From NCBI GenBank assembly GCA_000708835.1, contig DF237050.1, positions 1 to 56,870 on the forward strand: a stretch of 56,870 nucleotides of DNA, in the 5' to 3' direction. Under the pieces are notes generated by a model. It was not told the DNA's origin and did not search any database. It was given only the letters and a program-made list of their open reading frames with translations. The stretch is from Klebsormidium nitens (Eukaryota > Streptophyta > Klebsormidiophyceae > Klebsormidiales > Klebsormidiaceae). Shown here in pieces: positions 11,401 through 23,581 of this stretch. The translations under genes and the position numbers were made by a program. Position 1 is the first letter of the stretch. Each line of letters starts with the position of its first letter.

Positions 11401-14400
11401 TCCATGTGTTGGATGCTTTGGAGTTGCGAATCCTAACTGACGGATTCTCAAACCTTGCCGTGTTAAGGGAATCTCGTTGCGCTTGACTGAGGGTAGACAT
11501 AGGGCTGACATGGGCAGAGTAGTCTCTACTTGCTCGTTTCCTGATCTAGTCTTTGTACCCTTCCAGGCACACACCCTCTTCGACAGCATTTTCGGCCCCC
11601 TCGCCTGCTCCCCGCCGTTCCGCAAGAGCAGAGCCGTCGATCTCGCATCCGCGTGCCTGAGAGCTGCCCTCACATTTCCCAGCCCAGCCATACTCACGGC
11701 GTTCGCCCATTATCGCATCGGCTGCCTGGACCTGCTTTCTAAGAATTTGCCCGATGCCAAAGCTGCGTTTGAAGCGGCCGTGATGGCGGGGTATGCACCA
11801 GCCAGAGCGGGGCTGGCCCGAATCTTGGCTCTGCAGGGCGACAGGTAAGGCAACTGGTAGCGCGACTAATAGTCCCGATTGTAGGTTGCTCCATAGTCCC
11901 AGAATCTTTTTCGTGAGTTGCCTGCCCTAAGGAAGAATTTGGCTCTCACGCTGACGGCTGTACCGTCTGACGCGTTCTTAGCTCAGGGCTGCTGGTCCGG
12001 CCGCTTCGTTTTGTCACTTATGTGGTTTAAGCCGCTCTCAACATGCTGATGAGAGGGTGAAACGGAGAGGGTAGTGGCTAAATCTGGAACTTTTTTCTTG
12101 CAGGCTCGGAGCACGTCAGGAGGTGTCGAGGCTGCTTTCGAGTGCCGACGTGGCAGCTGGATGGATCTTCCAGGAGCGGGCCATTTGCTCGGACGGAGGC
12201 AGAAGACGGGAGGACCTTGAGACTGCTACCATGGTAAGTGACTGCCTCATGTCACAATACTTCGGAGGAGCCTCTGTCCTCTTACTTGTGGGGTGGTGCT
12301 TTTCAAACACTCATGCGGACCTGGTCTGGCCAAAGACTGTACTGTATCTCTACGGCGAGGCAAACGGCTGATCATGCGAACGAGCTTCTCGGTTGACAGC
12401 TTTGCCTTCACCTGCCGTTCTCCAAGGTACGGCTCACCTCATTAGGGGGCTCTTACAGAGTCTTCAGGACCCATCCCGGCGATCTGATTGGTCGAGTGAC
12501 GTAAGCTCAACACCGTCACCGTGATTTCAGACTCCGCATGAACATTGCAGCTGGGTTGGTGTTAATAATCAGGACCGAGGCAGACTGTGATGTGGTGTCA
12601 AGGCTCCGCGCCGAGCCGCAGTCTGAATTTGTTGGCACTTCCTCCGGGTTTTCGGTAGTGATAACGCTAAACCCTCAGGCAGCACTGTAAGTGGTCCCAC
12701 CGATTTTATTGTTTGTGTCAATGTTCCTGCATAGCAGCGTGTTATTGAAGAGTGACACTCTGAGCAACGTTCGGTGCACAAATGCAAGCTTGGAGGCCTG
12801 TTTGCCGAGCTCGCACCGATATTGCAACTGGTGTCAAGCAGTCAAGTTGAGCGTGCACGTTGAGGTCGTTTGCACCAGGTTCGACAGTTTGGTGACCGAT
12901 TGGAAGTGTCAGTAGATGCGGGTATGTGCTTCGCTTGCCTCTGTTGACACTACAAAGCATCCGGGGGCCCAAGAGCCCCCGGCACGCCTAGTTCTGTCAA
13001 CTGTTGAGAGCATCTTTAAGCCCTTGAAACATCAGCTCTTTCTGGTCTTCTCGGCTTTGCGCATTGTAAGCCGCCTCCCTTTTCTGTGATAACCGAAAGC
13101 ATCCTCCCACACATGTCGGGACTCTTAGCACTCTGCTTTCCTCGTCCCCCTAGCTCTGCCCCACGCTGACGTACCCGTACAAGCACCGCGCGACGCGCCT
13201 GCTGAAGGAGGGCAAGCCCGACCTCGCGCGCGCGGAATTGGACCGCGCGCTGCGTTTTATGGTGACGCCCGACCTGCTCGAGTTCCGGGCCTACTGCGCC
13301 ATCGTGCTCCAGGTGCGAAAAAATTCTTTCGACAAGAACCCCTTCTTCTTTTAGTTCAACTTGTGTCAACTTCCTGATTGCGGGCAGATGCCGAGGTTCA
13401 GTTAGACCTTCGGCTCCCTTTAATTCAGATGGATAATAATAGGGTGTAGTAGCGGCCAAAGTGCTGTGCTTCGTCCTCCTTCCGCTCCTAGCGGAATTTA
13501 CTTCGGCAAACCATCAAGACGTTTCTCCCTTACTGTTGAGATGACATTCCTCTGGTTTGCGAACGCTTCTCGCAACTTCGCTCCCTTTCCCATTGCCAAC
13601 GGGTCAGCTAAGCCAACAGCTTTGGACGGCCATTGGCGATCAATCCGGGCTCTTAGCTCACACTCAACTTTCTCGGTCCTACGACTGACGTCATCCTTCT
13701 ATATGCCAGGACTTTGGGCCGTGAGCCGCGACCTGCGCGAACTACTGACGTTCCTTGCCTCGCGACTGACGTCATCTTTGTGTTTGCCAGGACTTCGAGG
13801 CCGTGGCCCGCGACCTGCGCGTGCTGCTGACGCTGGAGCCGCAGTACCTGCTGTACGGCGGCCGCGTGTCGGGCGCGCAGTTTCTGAAGCAGCTGGCCAA
13901 GAAGGTGGCCCCGCTCTCCAAGGGTGACTGCTGGCTGCGCCTCTACGAGCGCTGGAGCGCCGTCGACGACATCGGCAGCCTCGCGGTCGTGCACAGGGTG
14001 CGGAGGATTCTCACTCTCGGCATTTCTGTCTCGTACTTTCAAAGGCATAAGAAACCTGGTGTCTCGGTGCTGGCATGCTTAAGCTTAAAAAGCGCGGAGC
14101 ACGAGTTCGGGTTTGTGATACCCTGGTTGTTCGTTTCCTCGAAACTTTTCTACCTCTTTGTTTTGAAGGTTTGCTATCCCGAATACGTACGGGAGGGTGC
14201 CACTCCTGTGCGCCTCGTGCAGTTTCTCAGGCTTTCAATAAACCATATATATCGATCTTCACCTAAAGCTCACGTGATTTCAACACAGTTGTTCACCCTC
14301 AACGATATTTCCCGGAATCCTCAAGCGCCTCAAATCGAACCTCCGTTCGCTTTTCCCTGCAGATGCTCGAGCTGGAGCCGGGCAGCTCGGCCATCCTCTT

Positions 14401-16808
14401 CCGGCAGTCCCTCCTCTTGCACCGCATCGGCTGCTCCGATGTCACCATGCGGACGCTGCGCGCCGCCCGCGATCACTCACGCTCGGAACACGAGCGGCTC
14501 ATCTACGAAGGCTGGATCCTTTTCGACACCGGCCGCCGCGCAGAGGCATTTGAAAAGGCGCAGGTGGGTGACGTAGCTCTGGGGGACGTCTGAGTAGTGG
14601 TTTTGCCTTTGTGGGCTTACCTTCGTTCTGCAAACGATACCTTACCAAAGAAACGGTTGCTTGTTGCGGGTACTCTCTCGTTGGAGAGCTTTTTCGGCTA
14701 AGGAACAGACACTGGCCCCGTCTCGTACTGACCGGTGTCCAATCTCTTCCAATGCAATTCTGGGCCCGCTTAGTAGAGCAGCTTGGAAAGAGACTTATGG
14801 ATGTGCCTCGCGATGCTTCTATTTTCTTCAGTCAGGTTTCGAGGAAAGAAGCCGCTTTCTCAGTCCTCGATGACACTTCAACCTCAAAGCACAAAGTCCG
14901 CCGAGCGCTATTCAGGCCGCCCACGATCCTTCTGACCCCTGACACGTCTTCTCATCTGTTTGCCAGATGTCGGTGTCTCTGGCCCCCTCCTTCGAGGGCT
15001 ACTTCCTCCAGGCGTACGCTCTCTCCGACTCCTCCCTCACCGACCACAGCCCGGGGTCCGTCATCGAGCTGCTGCACAAAGCGCTCAACTGCCCCAGCGA
15101 CGGACTGCGCAAGGGCCAGGCGCTCAGCAACCTCGGCAGGTGAGCCCCTCTGCCGCCTACATTTTCGACACTAATCTGTCGTTCACCCGCTGAAAGTGAG
15201 GGCTCCTGATCAGATTTGGAAGGAGAAAGACCTTGCTTATGACGTCAATAGATGTCACTGCTCGTTCGATTTGGAAGTCGCCGTTCTGGTCCCTCGATGG
15301 GACCGACTCTTCTAAGATCTGCGTTCCTTTGCCTGGCCTTTGCTTGATTCGCTGCGGTCGCTTCTCATTCTGCCTGCTCGCTCTGTGTGTCCGAGCTGAC
15401 GTCACCTTCCTCCCTGGGTCCTCAGCATGTATGTTGACTGCGGCCGCTACCGCGAAGCGGCGGAGTGCTTCACGAACGCACTGCGCATCCGCCACACGCG
15501 CGCACACCAGGGGCTGGCGCGCGTGCATGCCATGCAAGGCAACCGGGAACGGGCATACGAGGTACGGTCCTCTCATCTTGTCGTGTCATTCCGGCAAGAA
15601 CTGGATATGAAGAGGTCTCAAACAAGCAGTCCGTGACGCGTGCGTTTGTTGGCGGCTGCTCGTCTTGCTTACTTGTAGTCTATCTGCCATACAATCGTTT
15701 CTGCGTTCGTCTCTTTTCCTTCCAAAGAAAATACACCCTGTATGGTGCGGCTTTCTTTGGATGTTGCTTTTGTTCTGCAGAGTCACTCTATCAATGCTGT
15801 GCACTGAGGTCAAACGCGCATTCAGTCGCTGGTCAACACCCAGTCAATTATCGGGCTCGATTGAGGCTTCGTAAGACAAGCCTTAGCGGTGCTGCTGCCA
15901 CAATTCCTATGGGTTTACCTCGCAACTTGATCGCATACGAACCCGGACTGCTCGATACCGCTCGATATCAACGCCTTTTCTTCACCGCGCATCATCTCTG
16001 TTTCAGGAGATGACCAAGCTGATCAAGAGCGCGCAGAGCAACTCGTGCGCGTTTGAGAAGCGCTCCGAATACGGCGCGGCGGGGCAGGGCCTCGCGGACC
16101 TGGACACCGTCACGCGGGTCAACCCGCTGCGCTCGTACCCGTACCGATACCGGGCGGCGGTCATGATGGACACGCTGCGGGAGCGGGAGGCGATCCAGGA
16201 GCTGTCGCGGGCCATCGCGTTCAAGGTCAGTTCGCGACTCTGTTTTTCCCACAACAGGCGTAGCACGGGGGAAAGCGTGTCTATCTGAGCCACACGGGGA
16301 AACGAGACTCTTCGGATTTCGATGGCGTTACAAAAGCGGAAGGCAACTTCGATGTTTTACAGAAGAAGTTTCTCTTCAAGCAGGGCGGAACAAGCAAAGC
16401 CGCAGCTTATTGCCTTCTTTCTTCTGCCGTGCCTTGGACGTACCAGCCTCTGACCAGCAGCCTGTACTTCTTGACGAGGCCGCGTACTATAACTTCTAAG
16501 ACTTGCCAAGCAAAGCGTCTAAAAGGAGAGATTGGGGAGAGCGTCTGGAAAAGTCTCAGCCATCTTATTGGCAGGCTTCGTATGAGAAGGGCTACAAGAG
16601 CGGGTAATTGAGCTGAAGCAACTTCTGGGGTTTGCAGGTGGACGTGAGCCTCCTCCATCTGAGGGCAGAGTTCCACGAGTGTCAAGCAGATTTGGACGCC
16701 GCGAGGCGGGACGCCAGGGCGGCGCTCGCCATCGATCCCAACCACGTGGCAACACAGGAGCTATGGAAATCCAAGTTGGATTTGTCGAACGCAAGGAGGC
16801 CTGGCTGA
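8483..16808 (+). CDS. ETO1-like: ETO1/EOL-like BTB-TPR protein (CUL3 substrate adaptor)
   Basis: In flowering plants ETO1 and EOL proteins link CUL3 ubiquitin ligase (through BTB) to type-2 ACC synthases (through TPRs) and so restrain ethylene synthesis. Exons: 8483-8675, 9005-9499, 9883-10556, 11023-11235, 11567-11844, 12104-12233, 13154-13312, 13791-13997, 14363-14563, 14967-15139, 15426-15561, 16007-16225 and 16638-16808. Phases agree throughout: 1082 residues against about 950 for ETO1. Family landmarks in order: KLMRQSLESAR, BTB start VVLLTVAGQFVACS (about residue 178), BTB end FASRFCCEGLKAHCDERL (about 435-452), GFASFAFYFFL, GDCWLRLYERWSAVDDIGSLAVV, HSRSEHERLIYEGWILFDTG, CPSDGLRKGQALSNLG, RHTRAHQGLARVHAMQ and YPYRYRAAVMMD. 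About 180 acidic, Ser-rich residues are inserted inside the BTB domain. Exon 8 is preceded by a decayed copy of its own acceptor. The start is inferred; the frame is open back to 8429, so a further 5' exon is possible. Confidence 0.93.
13682..13844 (+). repeat. 81-bp direct duplication of a splice acceptor and exon start
   Basis: Two adjacent copies, offset by 81 bp and then 82 bp after a one-base gap, share CGACTGACGTCAT, a pyrimidine-rich run, TGCCAGGACTT and CCGCGACCTGCGCG. The downstream copy (13763 on) is the functional acceptor (AG at 13789-13790) and start of exon 8 of the ETO1-like gene. The upstream copy (acceptor AG at 13708-13709) has lost one base and reads D-F-G-P-stop in the required phase. 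Confidence 0.85.
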
Positions 16809-19063
16809 GGAGCCTAAGGCGCGCAGGCCATGGGGCAGATACGTATTTTCGACAAGTCCGTATACGGACTATATTTGGCTGAATTTGTTTGTGCAAAAGA
16901 GGGTTAGTAGAGTAGCGAGTCTGCTTCGATCAGGATCAATTGTACACTAACCGATTATTTTGTGATTGTCTCAATTCAGTGGACTAGCACTGTAAGATAC
17001 ATGTGGTTAGGTGGGTAGGATGAATTATGGAACAGAATCTTGACCTGGCGTGTAAAAGTAGAGTCTTGCGAGTCCTTGTAGGTATCGGACACATTGCCCG
17101 ATAGATACCAAAAAGGGACTATTGCAGCCCTATGATTTGACAATACAAACATTGGATTGGAGCATTATAAAGTCGTGGCCCATGACTACTAGTTAGACAT
17201 ATAACCTTTCTCCCCACGCCAGACAGGATGGCCAGCGTGGCTTGTGCATGTGATCGATAGGTCGATTAAGTCATAACCGCAAAATTGACTCCTCACTGAA
17301 CTATCTTAGTGACGTACAGTAGCTGCATGGGACGACGTATGATTGGAAGGAAACTTGCACTCTAGAACAAGTTGTTGAGTAAAGTATTTAGTATGTGCTA
17401 GCTAACATAAGTTAGTCGATCTCATGCACGCACTGAGAGCATGAAGTCTGTACACAAGTTCATGCGGGGCCCAAGCTGATTGCAGCGCATGTTAGCCGGG
17501 TATGTTTTCTGAATGAAAGACCATCGAGCCAATCAAAATTAGCGTAGTACGACACGCATGCAAGAATAGGGGTGCATTTGTGGCAACAATTCGTACGGTC
17601 TGTGCCGGCGGGTGTCCCTTGTAGTAATTAATTGTACGTAGCTGCGCGGCCGCCCATGCATGCGCTCGATCATGCAAGCTGAAATGGTGATCGATGCTCC
17701 AGATGCAGAAGGAAAAGTCATGTGCGGTGCGCTTGTCTCAGTGAACGGGTCATCATGTACGCATGGCACATGTTCAGTCTGGCACTCACACAAACGTATG
17801 TCAGAAAAAGGCGGCCAGGATGCAGCAGCAGTCTCTGCATCAAAATCTTTGCATGCTCTGAGCCCGAAGAACAACTAACTGTTTGCATGGTGTTTTACGC
17901 TTTCAAAGTCCTCCTCACGATGCAGCTCTCGTACGCAGACGTGCAAGTGCAACACCTATGCGCGCACAGAAGCTTCTACCGTTTGGTCGAATCATTAAAG
18001 ATAAGTTCACTGAATCGTGAAGGCCGGCACACCCGTTGGTATAATTACACAGGTTAGCCATGTACTACAGACGCTAAGGAGCACACGTGATCTCTAAGGT
18101 CGGTCGTTGTATAGATTCCTACATTCGGCATGGTATACCGCTTGACGAGAGCTAGTGCGAGATCGAGATTGACGTTGTGCAGCATTTGGGCCGTCCGATG
18201 GGAGCTGAACGTCGATAATCGAAACGCTCAATTCCGTGCGATCTGCAGGCGTCGGTTCGAGGCGGGTTTTGGTCAGGCGGTGAGATCAGCTGCATGAAAG
18301 TTGATAGTTTGATGGAAGCGTTCATGTGCGGGGCGCTCTTTGCGTCCTCTTAAGTGAAAACGAGCTCACTACTGTATCAGCTTTGCGACCTCGCTTTGAA
18401 AGAATCTGATTCTGCGGTTCAGGAAAAAGTGTCATCGGCCTTCTTCTGTTTTTCACTTTGCTCGGGCGCTGGGAATTATGACCAGCAGCAGCTCAAGAGA
18501 GGACCAATCTTTGCTATGATTGAGAGGCGAGCGCCTGATCGCTCTCCTTGCGGTGGTGACTGAGGACCTCCAGCGGATTCAGAGCTCCAAGGTCTTGAAG
18601 TAATTTCTCCAGGTAAACCAAGAACAACGTTCCTTGCGAGGAGCTTGGACTCGTGCTCAGAACGCCATGGCTCATTTTGTGCCAGAACAACCTAGGTGTC
18701 TGGTGCAGGCTTTGCTTGGCTACTTTTCGTCTTCGTGCATGCCTCTAATCCGGTTGCAGCGAATGGATCAGAATCAGGCAGTAGCTCCTAGAATCTCTTG
18801 CTGAAGTTGTACAACTGAAAATCGGGCACAAATTAGGCGCAAGGATATGAATCCCATGCAAAGGGACTGAGAGTCTGATAGATATCACTCAAACACAAAG
18901 AGGGAGTCAACTAAAGACGTTGAATATTGCGTTCAGTACTCTGCATAGGTCCCCTTTTTGACCAGATTCGACGTCAAGACAGCAAGAAAAAGTCGCACAG
19001 ATTCAGATTCAAATCCAGTCCGTGTTCTTCTGCAGCAAGGGCGTTGATATTGTTCTTTCTCAG
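16809..19063. other. Intergenic spacer with duplicated promoter region of MYND gene A
   Basis: It begins with the ETO1-like 3' UTR. No coding frame is recognisable. From about 18360 the sequence is alignable in patches to the region upstream of MYND gene B (shared words such as ACTCGTGCT, CTTCGTGCATGC and CTCCAAGG), so this part belongs to the tandem duplication. CTTCTGCAG at about 19026-19034 is matched before gene B and suggests an intron in the 5' UTR. Confidence 0.5.
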
Positions 19064-21723
19064 ATGGGACCCAAGAGCAGAATGAAAATACCAGACCTGG
19101 AGATCAAGACAGACAAGGAGACATACTTGTCCATTGTGTACAAGGTTGCGCGCAAGCTGCGCTTGAACATCATCCGGAAGCCGGCATCCGTTGAAGAGCT
19201 GGACTACATCAGTTTCCTCCCTCCTGGGAAAGGTCTTGGTCAGCTAGAATCTGCAATAGTTTTTAGCCTGCAAAGGGGGTACGAGAAGGCCAAGCACTGT
19301 TCTCCGGACGAAGTCTTTAGCCAGACGCAAGGCAGCCTTTCAGGGTTTCAGGTCCAAGACAACATTCATCAAGCAGGCTTTGGGGAGGGATCAGCGTCGC
19401 TTGATAACCTGTACCCAACGGTGCAGCCCAAGCGGGTTTTTGACTCGTACATGCTGAGCGGCGGAAGGAAGACGCCAGACCGGGGTGTCTTCTACCGGCC
19501 GTGGTCTCCCGAGAGCCCGGACCCCTGGATAGGGCTAGTCTTCGGCTTCGAGACCGCGCCCGGAATATTCCAAGACGCCTGGGTGACCAACCCCTTATGC
19601 CTGCAAGCTTTCCAGAGGCCCTTCGACGCCTTCAAGCGGGCCTTGCAGAATCTTAAGCGCAGGACAGAGGGCCAGGTCACAACCTGCATCGAGCCGTCCT
19701 TGAAGGCGGTGACGCCACACTGGGGAGAGTACAAGAGAAGCGCCTGTCACGCCGTGCGCTTCGGGCAGCCTCCAAGCGCGGTCTACGTAACGTTCTTTGG
19801 AGATCATCGGGACTGCCCTCGATTCCTCCTTCCGATTGTCGTCCAGGGTTTCGCGGACGCGCTGAAGTGCCACCCGGAAAGTGTGGTGAGCTCCTCCAAA
19901 GTTTCTCGCAAAGCTTCTCCATATACTCATCTCACAGTATTAATTCGAACTGGCACTTGCGTTGGGTTCGCCTTTAAAAGAACCTTTTTGGTTCAAATCC
20001 TGGTAGGTCTGCCATTCCGCTAATCGAGAGCACAAGATTGAAAGCCGTTCAAATTCTGCCCCCGGTTATGTTAACGGTGTAAGAACGGATGCTTTGAGAC
20101 TCTACGAGGTACGTCGCAACAGCCATCTTGCACAATGTCCGGCGGCGATACCGATCCAATTGAATCTCGAAGGCGACTCCCAAGGAAAAGTGTCCAAATT
20201 TAAACATTCAAACCAGTCATACTGCAGATAAAACCCTCGACCACAGTCAAAGCTTGAAGCAGATAATCGTTGTCTTTCCTTGGCACTTCCGTCTCTGGAT
20301 AGCTCATTTTGTGGTAGGCAGATGTCCGGTCACTTCAGTGATTATCCGCGTCCTTCAAATGTCGCCTTAAAAGCAGGCCCCTCAGTCTCCAACGTACTGC
20401 CGTTTGGTGTAGGTTGAAGGCCACCTTTTACCTTTGGCTCTCACAGGTTGTGGTTTTGTGGACGAGCCAGCAGGTCCACGTGGCGTCAGCAGAGGACCAG
20501 ACGGCAATGTACACTCTGGGACGGATGCAGCATCTGCACAAGTTTCAGATTGACGCCGCGGACTACAAGGAGCGGATCTGTGCCGCGCCTTTCCAGGTGA
20601 GCGCTTAAGCTTAAGGTTGCAAACCTGTTTCGTTATTTAGGCGTTTTGTGACAGGAAGGAAGCGGACGACTGGTGCCTTAATGGCAGGAGCACGTCAGAA
20701 GGAAAGACAAGAAGGTCAGAAGGGCTTCCGTTCCCGTGCGCTAGTTTCTGAAGGAGATTTACTTGCTGAAAGGCATCTTCGTCTCTGCAATAAGGCGACG
20801 GCAGTCCCCGTCGTTTGAAGGTTCAAGCAGACCCTGTGTCAGTAGCACCAATTTCGATGATAGAAGTCGGGAAATGAAACGGAAGGGAGAAAGCGAGCGA
20901 AGAGCCGAGCCGAATAAATCCAATCCTACAGACAGGTTTTGTGCGCATTTCGCAGTTCAGTGGGTTGTCCAGCGACGGGTATCTGGTGGAATGGAAGCCC
21001 TACCCGCTGTACGGCAAGACGGAAGCTCTAAGGGTCCCACGTGGCACGAGCTCAGAGTCGATGCGTGTCCTGTACCCTGTCCCAAGAAGCGAGGCCGTGG
21101 CGCGGAAGCTGGAGCGACTGGGGGATAAAATCCCCATCGTGACAGAGCTCTCGTTACCCCAATGTGCAAAGGTGATTGTACATGGGGCATCAAGTTTTCA
21201 CAATCTCAAAGTGGTTGTCTTGCAAGATTGTGACGATTGAAAGGGGCCGCCGGCCTGATGTCTCTTTATTCTGGTCCTTGAGATTCCGGTTTGGTCCGGG
21301 AATTTGGCGCATGCTCGCTCTCAAAGTGTCTGACGTTGGTTCATCGCTAAGAACAGGACCGCTGGATCTTTCAAACCCCTCTCTGTTTTCTTTCACAGCG
21401 TGTGCTGATCCGAAGAACTTGTCACAAAGAGATCTTTTCTGTGTGGAAGCTGGAGCCTCACAACACACTTAGTTTTAAAAACACTGATGATCCACGAGAT
21501 AATATAATGGATAGGAGACTCTTGCGAATCTTGAGAGCGCTCTCTCGTCTAAGAGCAACTCCGTCCACCCCAAGTTCTAAGTCACTCCGTAACTTTTGTG
21601 CAGTGTGGAAAGAAGGGTGAGGACCTTCTCCGATGTGCGAGGTGCCGAAAGGAACGGTACTGCTCTCGGGGCTGTCAGATCAAGCACTGGGCGGCTGGAC
21701 ACAAGAAAGTATGCACACCGTGA
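19064..21723 (+). CDS. MYND zinc-finger protein, tandem copy A
   Basis: Exons 19064-19885, 20447-20596, 20956-21171 and 21604-21723, all joined in phase 0, encode 435 residues. The C-terminus is a complete MYND finger, split by the last intron: CAK, then CGKKGEDLLRCARC, YCSRGC and HWAAGHKKVC, giving the expected C2-C2-C2-HC ligands. MYND fingers usually bind proline-rich peptides in partner proteins. The first ~380 residues are a conserved unit I do not recognise, with motifs DKETYLSIVYKVARKLRLNI, FYRPWSPESPDPW, VRFGQPPSAVYVTFFGDHRD and VVVLWTSQQVHVAS. No SET domain, signal peptide or membrane segment is visible. The ATG (MGPKS) is shared with copy B, which supports the start. Biochemical role unknown. 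Confidence 0.85.
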
Positions 21724-23581
21724 CGACGACCCGTGATTTAAGTGCCTTGCCGATACAGTAGCGATGCTTCTAACTTTCGAGGCGCAGATAAGTCTGATCT
21801 GAGAAGGAATCCGACAATTTCTTCCACGGGTGTTTAGTCGGCTTTGCTTTTGCATGCAGGAAGATGGAGAATGGCAATCCATCAATCTTCTCGGTTATTT
21901 GGAGTTGCGCCGGAACTTGAATTCAGGCAGCAAAAACAATTCCGATGCCTATCTTCGCGTTGGATGAATACAATTGTTTGATCATCGGCCAACCAAATTA
22001 ATGCTGCATTGCAAGTACTGGACCGATGTATGACCTCCATTGAGGTTGCAGCATGGTCGCACAGGTTTCTTACTCACTCTTGGCTCCCTTCCCAATTCAA
22101 TTGTTTGCTCAATGTGTATCGATCGTTCAACTCTAAGCCATGAAGAGCATATGCAGATCCAGAACAATGAATTGGATACAAATGATGGATGTATCGTTTG
22201 TCAGATGGTATGCGGATGCTGATTACGATTTACAAGTTCAACGGTACTCTGATGCATCAATGTTGGTTTCTAGTGTATCGACACAGCAGCAGGGTGCCAT
22301 CGATCAAACGTCGGTCCACGCACGCCGACGCACGGAGGCAGATGCAGCGGCGTCGTCTTCACATCTTCAATGACGCTCGTTGAAGGCCGGATAAGTGTAT
22401 CTCCATCCTTCATGGCACCATGTGGCTTTTGTAAGCATACGTCCTGTACAACAATCATTCACAGAAGCGTGCACCGTCTGGATTACTATATTTGGTTGCT
22501 GATCAGAGTTGCAAAGTAGGCCGGCAACCTGGAGAAAGTGCGCAGTCCTCCAGGCATGACGCCAGTTTCACCGTTTTGCTTGAAACTTCGCGCAAGGCCG
22601 CATGCAGTCGCATGTACTCGACCAGTTGCAAGCATTTGATTTTGTGCAGATAGCAGCAACTGGGCATTCGATAGCCGAACTTGGCCGAACTCGGTGATCG
22701 AAGGGCTCAGTGACCGTCTGATCTCTGGGGTTCGATTCAGGTCCGGCGCTCACACCAGCTTTGAATCGCGGTTTGCAGATCGTTTTGATCTTGATGGAAG
22801 GGTCGCGGCGCCGCGCTCTTTGAGTTGGCAGCTTTGGTGGTGAGATCACTTGATCAGCTCTTTGCCTTCGCTTTGACGGATCCTCAGCTCTTCAACGCAG
22901 GGACTTTTACCAAAGCGGCCTTTTATCTTGTACCGCTTAGTCGCTGGTACTTCAAGCTAGCAACAGGTCAAGGGAGAAATCCATCTTTGCTGGCAGTCCA
23001 GGAGCGAGCTGAACCAATCTGGTGGTCATGCGTGACACAGACCCTCTAGCAAAGTACAACTCCAAGGTTTTCAAGCAATCTGATTTCCAAACGAAGCAAT
23101 GCTCAGGAACTCATTGAACTCGTGCTGAACGCCTTCGCAAGGCTTTCCACTAGGTATCATTGTGGTCCACGCTCTTGCTGGCCTTCGTGCATGCATCTAG
23201 CTGGTTCATAGGTAGCAGATGATTCGAGGATAGGGAGTAACTCTAAAGATGTTCTCAGGATTACTCGCAAAAAATTGGGAAAACTTTGGACGACAGAAGT
23301 TGCTGTTATCTTCTTCATGCAAACCTGACATTCAATCTAGAATAGAAGGTCAGGAATCAGCTGAAATCAGTGATCACAAAAATTTGGGGGGAGATAGCAG
23401 AAGAGTTGGAGAAACAGCTAAAAAGGAGAATACTTCAAATTTTCATTGTGCCTAAAACTTTGGTCTAACTAGATATGCTTGAAAAAGACAGCGCGAAGTT
23501 AAGGGTAGGAAGAGTCCGCAGAGAGACAGATTCAGAACATACTCTTTTTCTGCAGAAAGTGTTTTGATAGTTCTTCTCAAG
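21724..23581. other. Spacer between the tandem MYND genes
   Basis: No coding frame is recognisable. The last ~730 bp (from about 22850) align in patches with the region upstream of copy A and probably hold promoter and 5' UTR. A TTTTCTGCAG acceptor-like site at about 23547-23556 precedes the ATG, at the same place as in copy A. Between 21724 and 22850 I see nothing that can be named. Confidence 0.45.

Noticed and set aside
19980-20020. ORF extension of MYND copy A exon 1 to 20023
   Set aside because: The read-through past 19885 is intronic: copy B stops matching exactly at the GTGAGC donor and exons 2-4 align in both copies.
22715-22760. tRNA-like GGTTCGATTC followed by GGCGCT
   Set aside because: No matching acceptor stem, D-arm or anticodon arm could be folded upstream.
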